Virus record (IMG/VR): IMGVR_UViG_3300037189_012887
Coordinates: 62,001-126,000 of that record
DNA: 64,000 nt
Direction: 5' to 3' (one strand)
Origin: a virus
Shown here piece by piece: positions 1-6,886 of this stretch (its first letter is position 1; each line of letters starts with the position of its first letter). The position numbers and the translations under genes were made by a program. Below the pieces are notes generated by a model. It saw only the letters and a program-made list of their open reading frames with translations. It searched no databases and had not been told where the DNA came from.

Positions 1-708
1 ACGTATCAGGGCATCAGCCAAGAGGGTCTCGCAAAGATCCATGAGTTCGCCGAGGCCTGGTCCTACTACCTCATCAGCGCGTCGATCGACCTAGCCGAGG
101 AGAAGGGCGCGCCGAGTAAGTCAAACGAGACGAAGTACTCACAGGGAATCTTCCCGATCGACACCTATAAGCGAGAAGTCGACGAACTTGTAACTCCAGT
201 TTACAACTTGGACTGGGAAGCCTTAAGAGAGAGGGCAAAGAAGTATGGCATCCGCAATTCCACGCTCATGGCACTCATGCCCGCGGAGACCTCCGCTCAG
301 ATTTCAAACTCGACCAACGGGATTGAGCCTGCTAGGTCTCTGGTCACGGTTAAACAGAGCAAGGACGGAGTTCTCAAGCAGGTGGTACCCGATATCAGAA
401 AGCTTAAGAAAAAGTACGATCTACTTTGGGACCAAGTATCCCCTGAGGGTTACCTTAAGATCGTCGCCGTCCTACAAAAGTTTATCGATCAAGGCATCTC
501 GGTAAACACCTCTTACAACCCTAAGTTCTACGAGGGCGAGCAGATCCCAATGTCGACCATGCTCCAGCACATCTTGATGTTCTACAAGTACGGCGGCAAG
601 CAGCTCTACTACTTCAACACCAACGACGGCGCCGGCGAGATCGACGTCAAGCCTGAGTTGGCCCTAGGTGAGATGGACGACGAGAACTGTGTGGCATGCG
701 TGATCTAA
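1..708 (+). CDS. nrdA: Ribonucleoside-diphosphate reductase large (alpha) subunit, 3' part
   Basis: The reading frame is open from the first base, so this is the C-terminal part (235 residues) of a class Ia ribonucleotide reductase alpha subunit, which reduces NDPs to dNDPs with NrdB. The stretch LMALMPAETSAQISNSTNG followed by GIEPARSLV is the conserved catalytic-barrel end of NrdA. The protein ends in ENCVACVI, a CxxC pair near the tail that in this family relays electrons from thioredoxin or glutaredoxin. A glutaredoxin gene lies at 4736 and nrdB at 1105. The N-terminal allosteric and catalytic parts are outside the window. Confidence 0.97.
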   Translation, partial: TYQGISQEGLAKIHEFAEAWSYYLISASIDLAEEKGAPSKSNETKYSQGIFPIDTYKREVDELVTPVYNLDWEALRERAKKYGIRNSTLMALMPAETSAQISNSTNGIEPARSLVTVKQSKDGVLKQVVPDIRKLKKKYDLLWDQVSPEGYLKIVAVLQKFIDQGISVNTSYNPKFYEGEQIPMSTMLQHILMFYKYGGKQLYYFNTNDGAGEIDVKPELALGEMDDENCVACVI

Positions 709-896
709 CTATCAAGATTGCTAAATACGCAAGGTGGTCTAGTTTTGACTTGGCGATCCAGTTTAATCCAGTCCGTTGGTGGGTGGTTAGCTGGTTCGCT
801 CAAGGCCCGACCGACATGGATCCGGGTAGTTACTGCTTAAGCATTAGGTTTATCATGTTCAGGTTAAACGTAATCTTAGACGACGGGAGCTACTAA
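696..896 (+). CDS. Small Trp-rich hypothetical protein
   Basis: A 66-residue frame starts inside the last codons of nrdA (13-base overlap) and ends in a TAATG overlap with the next start, the packing typical of coupled phage genes. It is rich in Trp and aromatic residues (RWW, SWF) and has no recognised domain. Position between nrdA and nrdB is a common place for small phage inserts. It could still be a chance frame. Confidence 0.5.
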   Translation: MRDLTIKIAKYARWSSFDLAIQFNPVRWWVVSWFAQGPTDMDPGSYCLSIRFIMFRLNVILDDGSY

Positions 897-1102
897 TGAG
901 CGATCATAAAGTTCTAGAAGAAGCTAACAACGTAATCTTTAGAAAGATGGAGATAGGAGACTACTGCATCGTGCACCTTAAAGAGTCGATGGAACCAAGG
1001 ATATATGACCAAGACTCTAAGACCCTCTACGTACCGCCAGAGGGATACATGAAGTTCGACAACGACAACTTTCAAAGAAGACGCAGGATCGCAGGGATTT
1101 AA
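896..1102 (+). CDS. Small hypothetical protein between nrdA and nrdB
   Basis: A 68-residue protein starts by TAATG overlap with the upstream frame and stops two bases before nrdB. It is mixed charged, with a basic C-terminal cluster QRRRRIAG. No family is recognised. The tight spacing on both sides and lack of any competing frame support it as a real gene cotranscribed with nrdAB. Confidence 0.65.
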   Translation: MSDHKVLEEANNVIFRKMEIGDYCIVHLKESMEPRIYDQDSKTLYVPPEGYMKFDNDNFQRRRRIAGI

Positions 1103-1104
1103 CT

Positions 1105-2190
1105 ATGAGTTTTTCAGTATTCGACGCAACTAACAAGAAGGACTCGACCAAGGTTCGAGCCTTCTTTGACAGCCCTCCAACAATCGCTCGTTATGATAAG
1201 CAGAAGTATCCGTTCCTCGAGAAGTTGACCGAGAAGCAGCTCGGCTTCTTCTGGAGGCCGGAAGAGATCGACGTGTTTCGTGACGGCAAGGACTTTAAGG
1301 CACTGACAGATCATGAGCAGCACATCTTCACTTCTAACCTTAAGCGACAGATCTTACTGGACAGCGTACAGGGTCGCGCTCCTACTGCAGCCTTCGGCCC
1401 AATTTGTAGTCTACCAGAACTAGAGAACTGGATCCTTACATGGGCGTTTAGTGAGTCCATCCACTCGCGCTCCTATACTCACATCATTAGAAACGTATAC
1501 GCTAACCCATCAGTCATCTTCGACGGTATGATGGACATGCAGGAGATCGTCGACTGTGCAGGCGACATCAGCGAGTGCTACGACCAGCTTATCTCCCTCA
1601 ACAACGACGAACTGGTCGGCGGTGGGTACGGACACAAGACAGTCTTGTGGAAGACTCTCATGTCGGTCAACATCCTTGAGGGCGTACGCTTCTACGTCAG
1701 CTTTGCCTGCTCGTGGGCGTTCGCTGAGGTCAAGAAGATGGAGGGCAACGCTAAGATCATCAAGCTGATCGCTCGCGACGAGAATCTCCACCTTGCTGGA
1801 ACCCAGCAGCTGCTCAAGGTACTGCCTACAGACGACCCCGACTTCGCTAAGATCCGCGAGGAGACCAAGGAAGAGTGCATCAATATGTTCATCTCCGCGG
1901 TCGATCAGGAGAAGGCATGGGCTCGCTACCTCTTCAAGGACGGGTCGATGATCGGTCTAAACGAGAAGCTACTGAGTGAATATATAGAGTGGATCGCACA
2001 CAAGAGGATGACCGCCGTGGGACTGCCTTGCCCCTACAAGGTAAATGCCAACCCACTCCCATGGACACAGAAGTGGATCAGCGGATCAGACGTTCAGGTT
2101 GCGCCACAAGAAACTGAGATTACCAGCTACATCGGTGGCGGTGTTAAGAAGGATGTAAACAATGATACTTTCAAGGGCTTTTCTCTATAG
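1105..2190 (+). CDS. nrdB: Ribonucleoside-diphosphate reductase small (beta) subunit
   Basis: This 361-residue protein is the radical-generating class Ia beta subunit. The di-iron ligands can be placed by alignment to the E. coli protein: Asp86 in LLDSVQG, Glu117 and His120 in SESIHSRSY, Glu192 in ILEGVRF, and Glu226/His229 in RDENLH. The radical tyrosine is Tyr124 of SRSY. All key residues are present, so the enzyme should be active with NrdA. It supplies dNDPs for phage replication. The last 29 bases overlap the next gene. Confidence 0.98.
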   Translation: MSFSVFDATNKKDSTKVRAFFDSPPTIARYDKQKYPFLEKLTEKQLGFFWRPEEIDVFRDGKDFKALTDHEQHIFTSNLKRQILLDSVQGRAPTAAFGPICSLPELENWILTWAFSESIHSRSYTHIIRNVYANPSVIFDGMMDMQEIVDCAGDISECYDQLISLNNDELVGGGYGHKTVLWKTLMSVNILEGVRFYVSFACSWAFAEVKKMEGNAKIIKLIARDENLHLAGTQQLLKVLPTDDPDFAKIREETKEECINMFISAVDQEKAWARYLFKDGSMIGLNEKLLSEYIEWIAHKRMTAVGLPCPYKVNANPLPWTQKWISGSDVQVAPQETEITSYIGGGVKKDVNNDTFKGFSL

Positions 2191-2638
2191 TCTAGTACTC
2201 GTAGTCGGGGCTATGGGATCTACGGCGTTTGCCGGAGACCTCCCACAGACTCCTGATTCTAAGCTGACTCCGGGCGCAGTAAATCCGGCTGCGACCAAGG
2301 AGATGATCTGCGTTCCTGGATATACTTCCCAGCCGGGGGTTCGCAACGTCCCTGAGTCTCTCAAGAAGCAGGTGTTCGCCGAGTACCGCATCGACTCGAC
2401 GTCCGATAAGTTCGAGATCGACCACCTGATCTCGCTCGAGCTCGGCGGCGCCAACGACATCAAGAACCTATGGCCTCAGTCATACACGACTACTCCGTAC
2501 AATGCACACATCAAGGACGCTTTAGAGAACAAGCTTCACAAGATGATCTGCGACGGTAAGATCGACATCAAGAAAGCTCAGCAGGAGATCGCTAGGGACT
2601 GGGTCGCTGCTTATAAGAAATACGTGGAGGCAAAGTAA
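2162..2638 (+). CDS. Secreted HNH-like nuclease
   Basis: A 158-residue protein begins with a clear signal peptide (SRAFLYSLVLVVGAMGSTAFA, cleavage after AFA near residue 24). The core FEIDHLISLELGG followed by NDIKNLWPQ is the D-H...N pattern of an HNH/beta-beta-alpha-metal nuclease as seen in small secreted bacterial proteins, many from alphaproteobacteria as I recall. It predicts a periplasmic or exported nuclease, unusual for a phage early region. Its start lies 29 bases inside nrdB. The nuclease call rests on motif only. Confidence 0.75.
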   Translation: MILSRAFLYSLVLVVGAMGSTAFAGDLPQTPDSKLTPGAVNPAATKEMICVPGYTSQPGVRNVPESLKKQVFAEYRIDSTSDKFEIDHLISLELGGANDIKNLWPQSYTTTPYNAHIKDALENKLHKMICDGKIDIKKAQQEIARDWVAAYKKYVEAK

Positions 2639-2907
2639 TGGGGTGGCATGACAGGTTTCTTATAGACCTAGTAGAGGCTATAAAGTTAAACGTATCTGAA
2701 CACGGCGAGAGACGTCCTCTATACGATGAACTGATCAGCCTTATAAACAACAGCGATATCGATCTAGACTTAAAGTCCGCAAAGAAGATCGACAAAGTCT
2801 ACGACATCGCGTACAGTGAGTCGCTCGATGAGGTAGACGATGACGTCACACCTTATATTGAAGATGAGGACGACGGTTGGGACGATCAGGACCGCGATAG
2901 GTTCTAA
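2638..2907 (+). CDS. Hypothetical acidic protein
   Basis: An 89-residue protein starts by TAATG overlap with the HNH-like gene. The N-terminal half looks helical and the last 30 residues are very acidic (EDEDDGWDDQDRDRF). No family is recognised. Coupling to the gene upstream suggests cotranslation. Confidence 0.7.
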   Translation: MGWHDRFLIDLVEAIKLNVSEHGERRPLYDELISLINNSDIDLDLKSAKKIDKVYDIAYSESLDEVDDDVTPYIEDEDDGWDDQDRDRF

Positions 2908-2933
2908 TAAATAGTGGGAGGGAGTCCCACTAT
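2906..2933 (+). promoter_or_regulatory. Late promoter overlapping an RBS-sequestering hairpin
   Basis: AATAAATA at 2906-2913 matches the T4-type late promoter. A perfect 9-bp inverted repeat (2911-2919 with 2925-2933, 5-base loop GGGAG) spans the Shine-Dalgarno sequence and the first two bases of the ATG at 2932. A late transcript would start about six bases past the promoter, near 2919, and so lack the 5' arm. Read-through RNA would fold and hide the start. In T4 this layout is known for I-TevI, gene e and soc. Confidence 0.6.
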
Positions 2934-3342
2934 GTCTTATGATAACCCATGGCTCTACTTCGGAGCACCGCTGACTACAGAGCTGACCGAGGACTATGTT
3001 GGATTCGTGTACGAGATCACGAACGTAGACTCGGGAAAGAAGTACATCGGAAAGAAGCTCTTCAAGTTCTCGAGATCAAAGCAGGTCAAGGGAAAGAAGA
3101 AGAGGTTCAAGATCGACTCCGACTGGAAAGACTACTACGGCTCGAACAACGAGCTAAAGGAAGACGTCGATAGTCTTGGCACAGATAAGTTCAAGAGAGT
3201 AGTCTTGAAGCTCTGTAAGACCAAGGGCGACTGCAACTACTGGGAAGCGAAGTACCAGTTTGACTACAGAGTCCTAGAGAGTGACCTGTACTATAATTCA
3301 TGGATCTCAGTCAAGGTTCACAAGTCACACGTGAAGATATAG
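2932..3342 (+). CDS. GIY-YIG-type endonuclease (putative homing endonuclease)
   Basis: This protein of 136 residues contains a GIY-YIG-like N-terminal core: GFVYEITNVDSGKKYIGKK near residues 24-42, followed by a KDYYGSN element and a Glu (NYWEAKYQ) at the place of the family's metal ligand. ATG 2932 is chosen over the in-frame GTG at 2914 because the latter lies inside the late promoter/hairpin. It is probably a free-standing homing endonuclease of the Seg type. Target unknown. Confidence 0.75.
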   Translation: MSYDNPWLYFGAPLTTELTEDYVGFVYEITNVDSGKKYIGKKLFKFSRSKQVKGKKKRFKIDSDWKDYYGSNNELKEDVDSLGTDKFKRVVLKLCKTKGDCNYWEAKYQFDYRVLESDLYYNSWISVKVHKSHVKI

Positions 3343-3353
3343 TTCTTTATGGG

Positions 3354-3382
3354 TTGACAAAAAATAAGATCCATGATAGATT
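3354..3382 (+). promoter_or_regulatory. Sigma70-type early promoter ahead of tRNA-Leu
   Basis: TTGACA (3354-3359), 17-base spacer, TAGATT (3377-3382). Transcription would begin at about 3389, just before the tRNA at 3391. It shares the GGGTTGACAA -35 context with three other promoters in this window. Confidence 0.8.
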
Positions 3383-3390
3383 AGAGATAT

Positions 3391-3467
3391 GCCCACGTAA
3401 CCCAATAGGCAGAGGTACAAGACTTAAAATTTTGGAAGTGTGGGTTCGACCCCCACCGTGGGCACCA
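3391..3467 (+). tRNA. tRNA-Leu (anticodon UAA), with encoded CCA
   Basis: The cloverleaf folds well: acceptor GCCCACG/CGTGGGC, discriminator A, encoded CCA; anticodon arm CAAGA-CTTAAAA-TTTTG; T arm GTGGG-TTCGACC-CCCAC. The anticodon TAA reads Leu UUA/UUG. The variable region is only about five bases (GAAGT), whereas cellular tRNA-Leu is class II with a long variable arm. The D stem has one C-A mismatch. It likely supplies a codon rare in a host richer in GC. Confidence 0.9.
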
Positions 3468-3484
3468 ACTTTGGAGAGTATACA

Positions 3485-3802
3485 ATGAAAGACTTCTTTA
3501 GTGCGGTCGGAGCGTTCATCGTGTTTGTCGCTGTGATCATGTTATTCAGCCTCCTCAGCTACGAGGGTTATAAGTTCTTTGCTCCTCGCTACGAGCAAGT
3601 CCGCTACGACACCTTCAAGCAGAGTCAGGCATACAACGACGGGATGCTCCGTGACCTCTACGACCTGCAGCGTGAGTACAACTCTGCCGACGCCGAACAC
3701 AAGGGCGCCATGAAGGCACTCATCATTCATCGCTTCGAGATCTTTGACAAGAACCGCTTGCCGGCAGATCTTCAGACCTTCTACTTCTCAGTCGCAAACT
3801 AA
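3485..3802 (+). CDS. Small single-pass membrane protein
   Basis: A 105-residue protein has one strong N-terminal membrane segment (about residues 6-28, GAFIVFVAVIMLFSLLSY) followed by a charged, helical, probably periplasmic domain. ATG 3485 is chosen because GGAGAG stands seven to ten bases upstream and longer frames run into the tRNA. No family recognised. It sits next to a lipoprotein gene, suggesting a cell-envelope role. Confidence 0.75.
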   Translation: MKDFFSAVGAFIVFVAVIMLFSLLSYEGYKFFAPRYEQVRYDTFKQSQAYNDGMLRDLYDLQREYNSADAEHKGAMKALIIHRFEIFDKNRLPADLQTFYFSVAN

Positions 3803-3813
3803 CAGGTGAAACT

Positions 3814-4314
3814 ATGAATAAGTATATCATGATCGGCATCATGTCTCTCGGCCTCGCGGGATGTGAGCCTCCAGGTCCATCTTCTGACCAAGTACAGCGT
3901 CAGGCACAGGAAGCACTCTCTCAGCAGAGCAACATGTCGGTGGGAATGCCCGCCATCACGAAGTTCGCCGAGAAGCGTATCCTCAAGGACATCCTCGAGC
4001 TTCGTGACAAGATGCTTCCTACATACACCTACCTTGCGGGTGACATGAACGGAAACATTGGTGAGAAGGTATGCGACAGCCTCGGTTACGGCATCTCGTC
4101 TGCTACTCAGTACACCAACCCACAGAAGATCGTAGACCGCTCTCAAGCTGGCTACGCTATCCTGCCTCAGGCAGATCCAAATGGACTGTTTAGCCCAGCA
4201 TCGGCTGAGGGCACTTGGATCCTCTGCAAGGTTCCTGGATCTGACAAGGTAGAGCCGCAGTACATCGAGCCCCGTATCATCGTGCTGACCTACCCAAAAG
4301 AGGCACGGAAATAA
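3814..4314 (+). CDS. Putative phage lipoprotein
   Basis: A 166-residue protein starts with a lipoprotein signal, MNKYIMIGIMSLGLAGC, with a lipobox LAGC so that Cys17 would be lipidated. The mature part carries two further Cys (EKVCDSLG, WILCKVPG) that could pair in the periplasm. It lies 11 bases after the membrane protein and 8 bases before a tRNA. Phage lipoproteins often act in superinfection exclusion; that role is only a guess here. Confidence 0.8.
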   Translation: MNKYIMIGIMSLGLAGCEPPGPSSDQVQRQAQEALSQQSNMSVGMPAITKFAEKRILKDILELRDKMLPTYTYLAGDMNGNIGEKVCDSLGYGISSATQYTNPQKIVDRSQAGYAILPQADPNGLFSPASAEGTWILCKVPGSDKVEPQYIEPRIIVLTYPKEARK

Positions 4315-4321
4315 GTAATAG

Positions 4322-4396
4322 GGACCTGTAGCTTAAAGGTGAAGCCGGCCGCTCATAACGGTCTGAGTGTAGGTTCGAGTCCTACTGGGTCCACCA
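4322..4396 (+). tRNA. tRNA with CAU anticodon (elongator Met or Ile2), encoded CCA
   Basis: Acceptor GGACCTG pairs with TGGGTCC (two G-U pairs), discriminator A and CCA are encoded. D stem GCTT/AAGC, anticodon arm GGCCG-CTCATAA-CGGTC, T arm GTAGG-TTCGAGT-CCTAC. The 1-72 pair is G-C, so it is not an initiator. Whether C34 is modified to lysidine (Ile2, reading AUA) or it is Met cannot be told from sequence. Confidence 0.92.
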
Positions 4397-4411
4397 AACA
4401 AGGAAGATCAG

Positions 4412-4612
4412 ATGTGGTTTGAACAGTTTATCGGCGACTTCTACAACGCTGCAGCGGACAAGCTGCAGCATGAGGCCGGCAAGCGAGGCCTTACCATCAA
4501 TCTGATCTTCGACAACTATCACAGCATCAAGTACGAAGAGGCTGAGAACCATGCCAAGCTCAACGTCTTCATCGACTTCATAACCTATAAGATCTACAGG
4601 ATAGAAGAATGA
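4412..4612 (+). CDS. Hypothetical protein
   Basis: A 66-residue protein starts after GGAAG and 15 bases after the tRNA. It is mixed, probably helical at the N terminus with a beta-like C-terminal half (LNVFIDFITYKIYRIEE). The stop overlaps the next ATG (ATGA). No family recognised. Confidence 0.65.
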   Translation: MWFEQFIGDFYNAAADKLQHEAGKRGLTINLIFDNYHSIKYEEAENHAKLNVFIDFITYKIYRIEE

Positions 4613-4812
4613 TTTTCGGAACCTACAGCGATCTTGAGATTCTGGTAATGAGAGACATGGAGGAGCTAGGCTTTGATCCTCACAACAGCTACAGCGTCGA
4701 GATGTATTGGGAATATAAACTAGGAGAATACGAAGATGATAGAGATCTACAGTCGGGATGGGTGTCAGTACTGCAAGATGGCAGCGGAGCTGCTGAAGCA
4801 GAAGAACATTGA
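4609..4812 (+). CDS. Hypothetical protein overlapping glutaredoxin
   Basis: A 67-residue frame starts by ATGA overlap with the gene before it. The last 77 bases overlap the glutaredoxin gene in another frame, so the C-terminal third is constrained by that gene. The non-overlapping part (residues 1-42) is acidic and looks like a genuine small phage protein. No family recognised. Confidence 0.5.
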   Translation: MIFGTYSDLEILVMRDMEELGFDPHNSYSVEMYWEYKLGEYEDDRDLQSGWVSVLQDGSGAAEAEEH

Positions 4813-4993
4813 CTTCCTTGAACATAAGCTCGACGTGAACTTTACTCGCGAATATCTGCTTGAGAAGTTTCCGTCAGCCAAGACTTTTCCGGTCATCGTG
4901 GTCGACGGGTACAACATCGGCGGCTACAGCCAGCTCACCGAGCACCTAAAGAGCACTGAGACTAACCAGCAACTGTTGAACGAAGGAATTTAA
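4736..4993 (+). CDS. Glutaredoxin
   Basis: An 85-residue glutaredoxin with the redox motif CQYC at residues 10-13, the cis-proline stretch TFPVIVVDG and the glycine-rich GGYSQL that binds glutathione. It would reduce phage ribonucleotide reductase (NrdA end lies 4 kb upstream), the role of T4 nrdC. It starts inside the preceding frame and shares the base at 4993 with the next ATG. Confidence 0.93.
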   Translation: MIEIYSRDGCQYCKMAAELLKQKNIDFLEHKLDVNFTREYLLEKFPSAKTFPVIVVDGYNIGGYSQLTEHLKSTETNQQLLNEGI

Positions 4994-5271
4994 TGATGGA
5001 AGGATTAACTGCCGAGGGCCGCACCAACCTGCTCGTCGACCTCAAGCGCGGCGTGGTAGAGGTTCACTTTACAAAGGTAGACGGCTCAAATCGCGTAATG
5101 CGATGCACGCTGATGCCAGACTTACTTCCGCCTAACCACAACGTCAACGAGGAGAAAGAGTTCCATACAAAGAACCCGGACGTCCTCGCCGTATGGGATA
5201 CTCAGAAGGGTGGCTGGCGCTCGTTCCGTATCGATACCGTGCAGTATGTTCAGTTCTTGGACAACTACTGA
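4993..5271 (+). CDS. SH3-barrel (WYL_2-like) phage protein
   Basis: A 92-residue protein with VEVHFTKVDGSNRVMRCTLMP followed after a loop by VLAVWDTQKGGWRSFRIDTV, a pattern I recognise from the small Sm/SH3-barrel family found widely in T4-like phages (often labelled WYL_2 or DUF2693). Such barrels may bind nucleic acid or ligands; function is not established. It is coupled to both neighbours (TAATG, TGATG overlaps). Confidence 0.7.
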   Translation: MMEGLTAEGRTNLLVDLKRGVVEVHFTKVDGSNRVMRCTLMPDLLPPNHNVNEEKEFHTKNPDVLAVWDTQKGGWRSFRIDTVQYVQFLDNY

Positions 5272-5471
5272 TGTCCTACGATCGTCGTGAAGACGACGAT
5301 GAGTGGAACACGATCAGGGTTACCATGTCCGAGGCCGACAATGACTTTGAATACTATATCCAGTTGGTCGAGCGTGACAAGAAGAAAGTGATCATTACTA
5401 GGGAGGGCAAGGACTTTGCAGTTCTCGTCCCCCATGAGATAAATAAGACGTCAGAAGACAAATCCCCTTAA
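5271..5471 (+). CDS. Phd/YefM-like antitoxin homologue (orphan)
   Basis: A 66-residue protein; start 5271 is chosen for its TGATG overlap with the gene upstream, although the frame is open farther. The layout VTMSEADNDFEYYIQLVERDKKKVIITREGKDFAVLVPHE matches Phd/YefM antitoxins: N-terminal strand, SEA-helix, then a VIITR-GK-AVLVP beta hairpin. The C-terminal toxin-neutralising part is short. No toxin gene is adjacent. It may act as a DNA-binding regulator or as a decoy antitoxin against host toxins. Confidence 0.55.
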   Translation: MSYDRREDDDEWNTIRVTMSEADNDFEYYIQLVERDKKKVIITREGKDFAVLVPHEINKTSEDKSP

Positions 5472-5489
5472 AATTTGGAGTGAAATATA

Positions 5490-5852
5490 ATGGAAGATGT
5501 TCAGCCTTGGGGCTACCACCTCATCCTTGACTGCTCGGGTGCCGACCATGAGTCGATCACGAGTCATGATAATGTCTACAACTTTACTAAAGAAGTAGTC
5601 GAGAAGATCGACATGGTCGCCTACGGCGAGCCACAGATCGTTAAGTTTGGTTCCGGTAACAAGGCCGGCTTCACGCTCGTCCAGCTCATCGAGACCTCTA
5701 ACATCTGCGCTCACTTCTGTGACGACACAGATACTTTCTACCTAGACGTCTTCTCGTGCAAGACCTTCGACCCTCAGATAGTCCTCGATCTCTGTATCAA
5801 GTACTTCAAGGTCACGGGTCACAAGGCAGCGTTCATTAACAGACAGGCTTGA
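5490..5852 (+). CDS. speD: S-adenosylmethionine decarboxylase-like proenzyme
   Basis: A 120-residue protein of the short bacterial SpeD type, a pyruvoyl enzyme that self-cleaves at a serine. WGYHLILDCSG opens the fold, ETSNICAH (residues 68-75) corresponds to the ESH cleavage region, with Ser70 as the predicted pyruvoyl precursor and His75, and Cys90 in DVFSC as the processing/proton-donor cysteine. The Glu before and His after the serine are replaced (Thr69, Asn71). SpeD homologues of this size can also be ornithine or arginine decarboxylases, so the substrate is open. Confidence 0.8.
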   Translation: MEDVQPWGYHLILDCSGADHESITSHDNVYNFTKEVVEKIDMVAYGEPQIVKFGSGNKAGFTLVQLIETSNICAHFCDDTDTFYLDVFSCKTFDPQIVLDLCIKYFKVTGHKAAFINRQA

Positions 5853-5855
5853 TCC

Positions 5856-6827
5856 ATGGCGATCGCGATTGATGAAGTCTCAGCCAACGCCATGGGCGGA
5901 ACTGAGTTGATGAAGTTCGGGCTTCAGGATCGCATTGATCCTGAGCTCCTTAAAGAGTTCCAGATCATCGCCTCGCGAGTCCGTGATCTAGACGATACCA
6001 AGGTACGAATCCTCTGGTGTCACGACCTTCCAGGAGATCCAGAATCTGACCACCTCAAGAATGGTGGGTGGAACAAGTTCCACAAGATCGTCTTCGTGTC
6101 TAACTGGCAGATGCAGGCATACATTAACCACTACAATATCCCATGGTCTAAGTGCATCGTCATCCAGAATGCTGTTGACCCTCTACGGATGATGCAGAAG
6201 CCTAGTGATAAGATCAAGCTGATCTATACACCGACTCCTCACCGCGGTCTCGACATCCTCTATCCTGTCTTTGATAAGCTCTGTGAGAAGTACGACAACC
6301 TCGAGCTCGACGTCTTCTCATCGTTCAAGCTCTACGGATGGCCTGACAGGGATAAGCAGTTCGAGCCTCTGTTTGAAGCCCTTAGGAACCATCCTAAGAT
6401 CAACTACCACGGGACACAGCCAAACTCTGTAGTCCGCGAGGCAGTCGAGAACGCCCACATCTTTGCATACCCGTCGACTTGGGTCGAGACCTCGTGTCTA
6501 TGTCTCATCGAGGCGATGTCTGCTGGGCTGGTGTGCGTACATCCTAACCTTGGAGCTCTCTATGAGACCGCTGCGAACTGGACCTTCATGTATCAGTTCA
6601 GTGAGAACAAGAACGAGCATGCCAAGATGTTCTATACGGTCCTCGAGTCAGCAATCGAGGAATACCATCGCAATGAGATGGACGTTCGTCTGGTTAACCA
6701 GAAAGGATATACCGATGCCTTCTATAACTGGCAGAACCGCTCCAGTCAGTGGACGGCTTTGTTAAAGAGCCTGCTGAACGAGCCGAGGGCCCTGCCATCG
6801 CAGACGTTCTCATATAGAACAAATTAA
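5856..6827 (+). CDS. Glycosyltransferase, GT-B fold (family 4/1-like)
   Basis: A 323-residue GT-B enzyme. It opens with AMGGTELM (nucleotide-sugar transferase GGxE-like start), has VFVSNWQ, IQNAVDP and LIYTPTPHRGLDIL at the start of the second domain, and the C-terminal donor-binding signature STWVETSCLCLIEAMSAGL. It should transfer a sugar to DNA, protein or surface glycan; many marine T4-like phages carry a close relative. Ends in AT-rich bases before the promoter at 6844. Confidence 0.88.
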   Translation: MAIAIDEVSANAMGGTELMKFGLQDRIDPELLKEFQIIASRVRDLDDTKVRILWCHDLPGDPESDHLKNGGWNKFHKIVFVSNWQMQAYINHYNIPWSKCIVIQNAVDPLRMMQKPSDKIKLIYTPTPHRGLDILYPVFDKLCEKYDNLELDVFSSFKLYGWPDRDKQFEPLFEALRNHPKINYHGTQPNSVVREAVENAHIFAYPSTWVETSCLCLIEAMSAGLVCVHPNLGALYETAANWTFMYQFSENKNEHAKMFYTVLESAIEEYHRNEMDVRLVNQKGYTDAFYNWQNRSSQWTALLKSLLNEPRALPSQTFSYRTN

Positions 6828-6843
6828 AAATGCGAGGGCGGGG

Positions 6844-6872
6844 TTGACAAGATCTCGCTCTCGTGTTATATT
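6844..6872 (+). promoter_or_regulatory. Sigma70-type early promoter
   Basis: TTGACA (6844-6849), 17-base spacer, TATATT (6867-6872), in the GGGTTGACAA context. It lies in the only gap between the glycosyltransferase and the following gene and sets that gene's start to 6887, downstream of the -10 box. Confidence 0.85.
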
Positions 6873-6886
6873 GGGATATAACAAAA

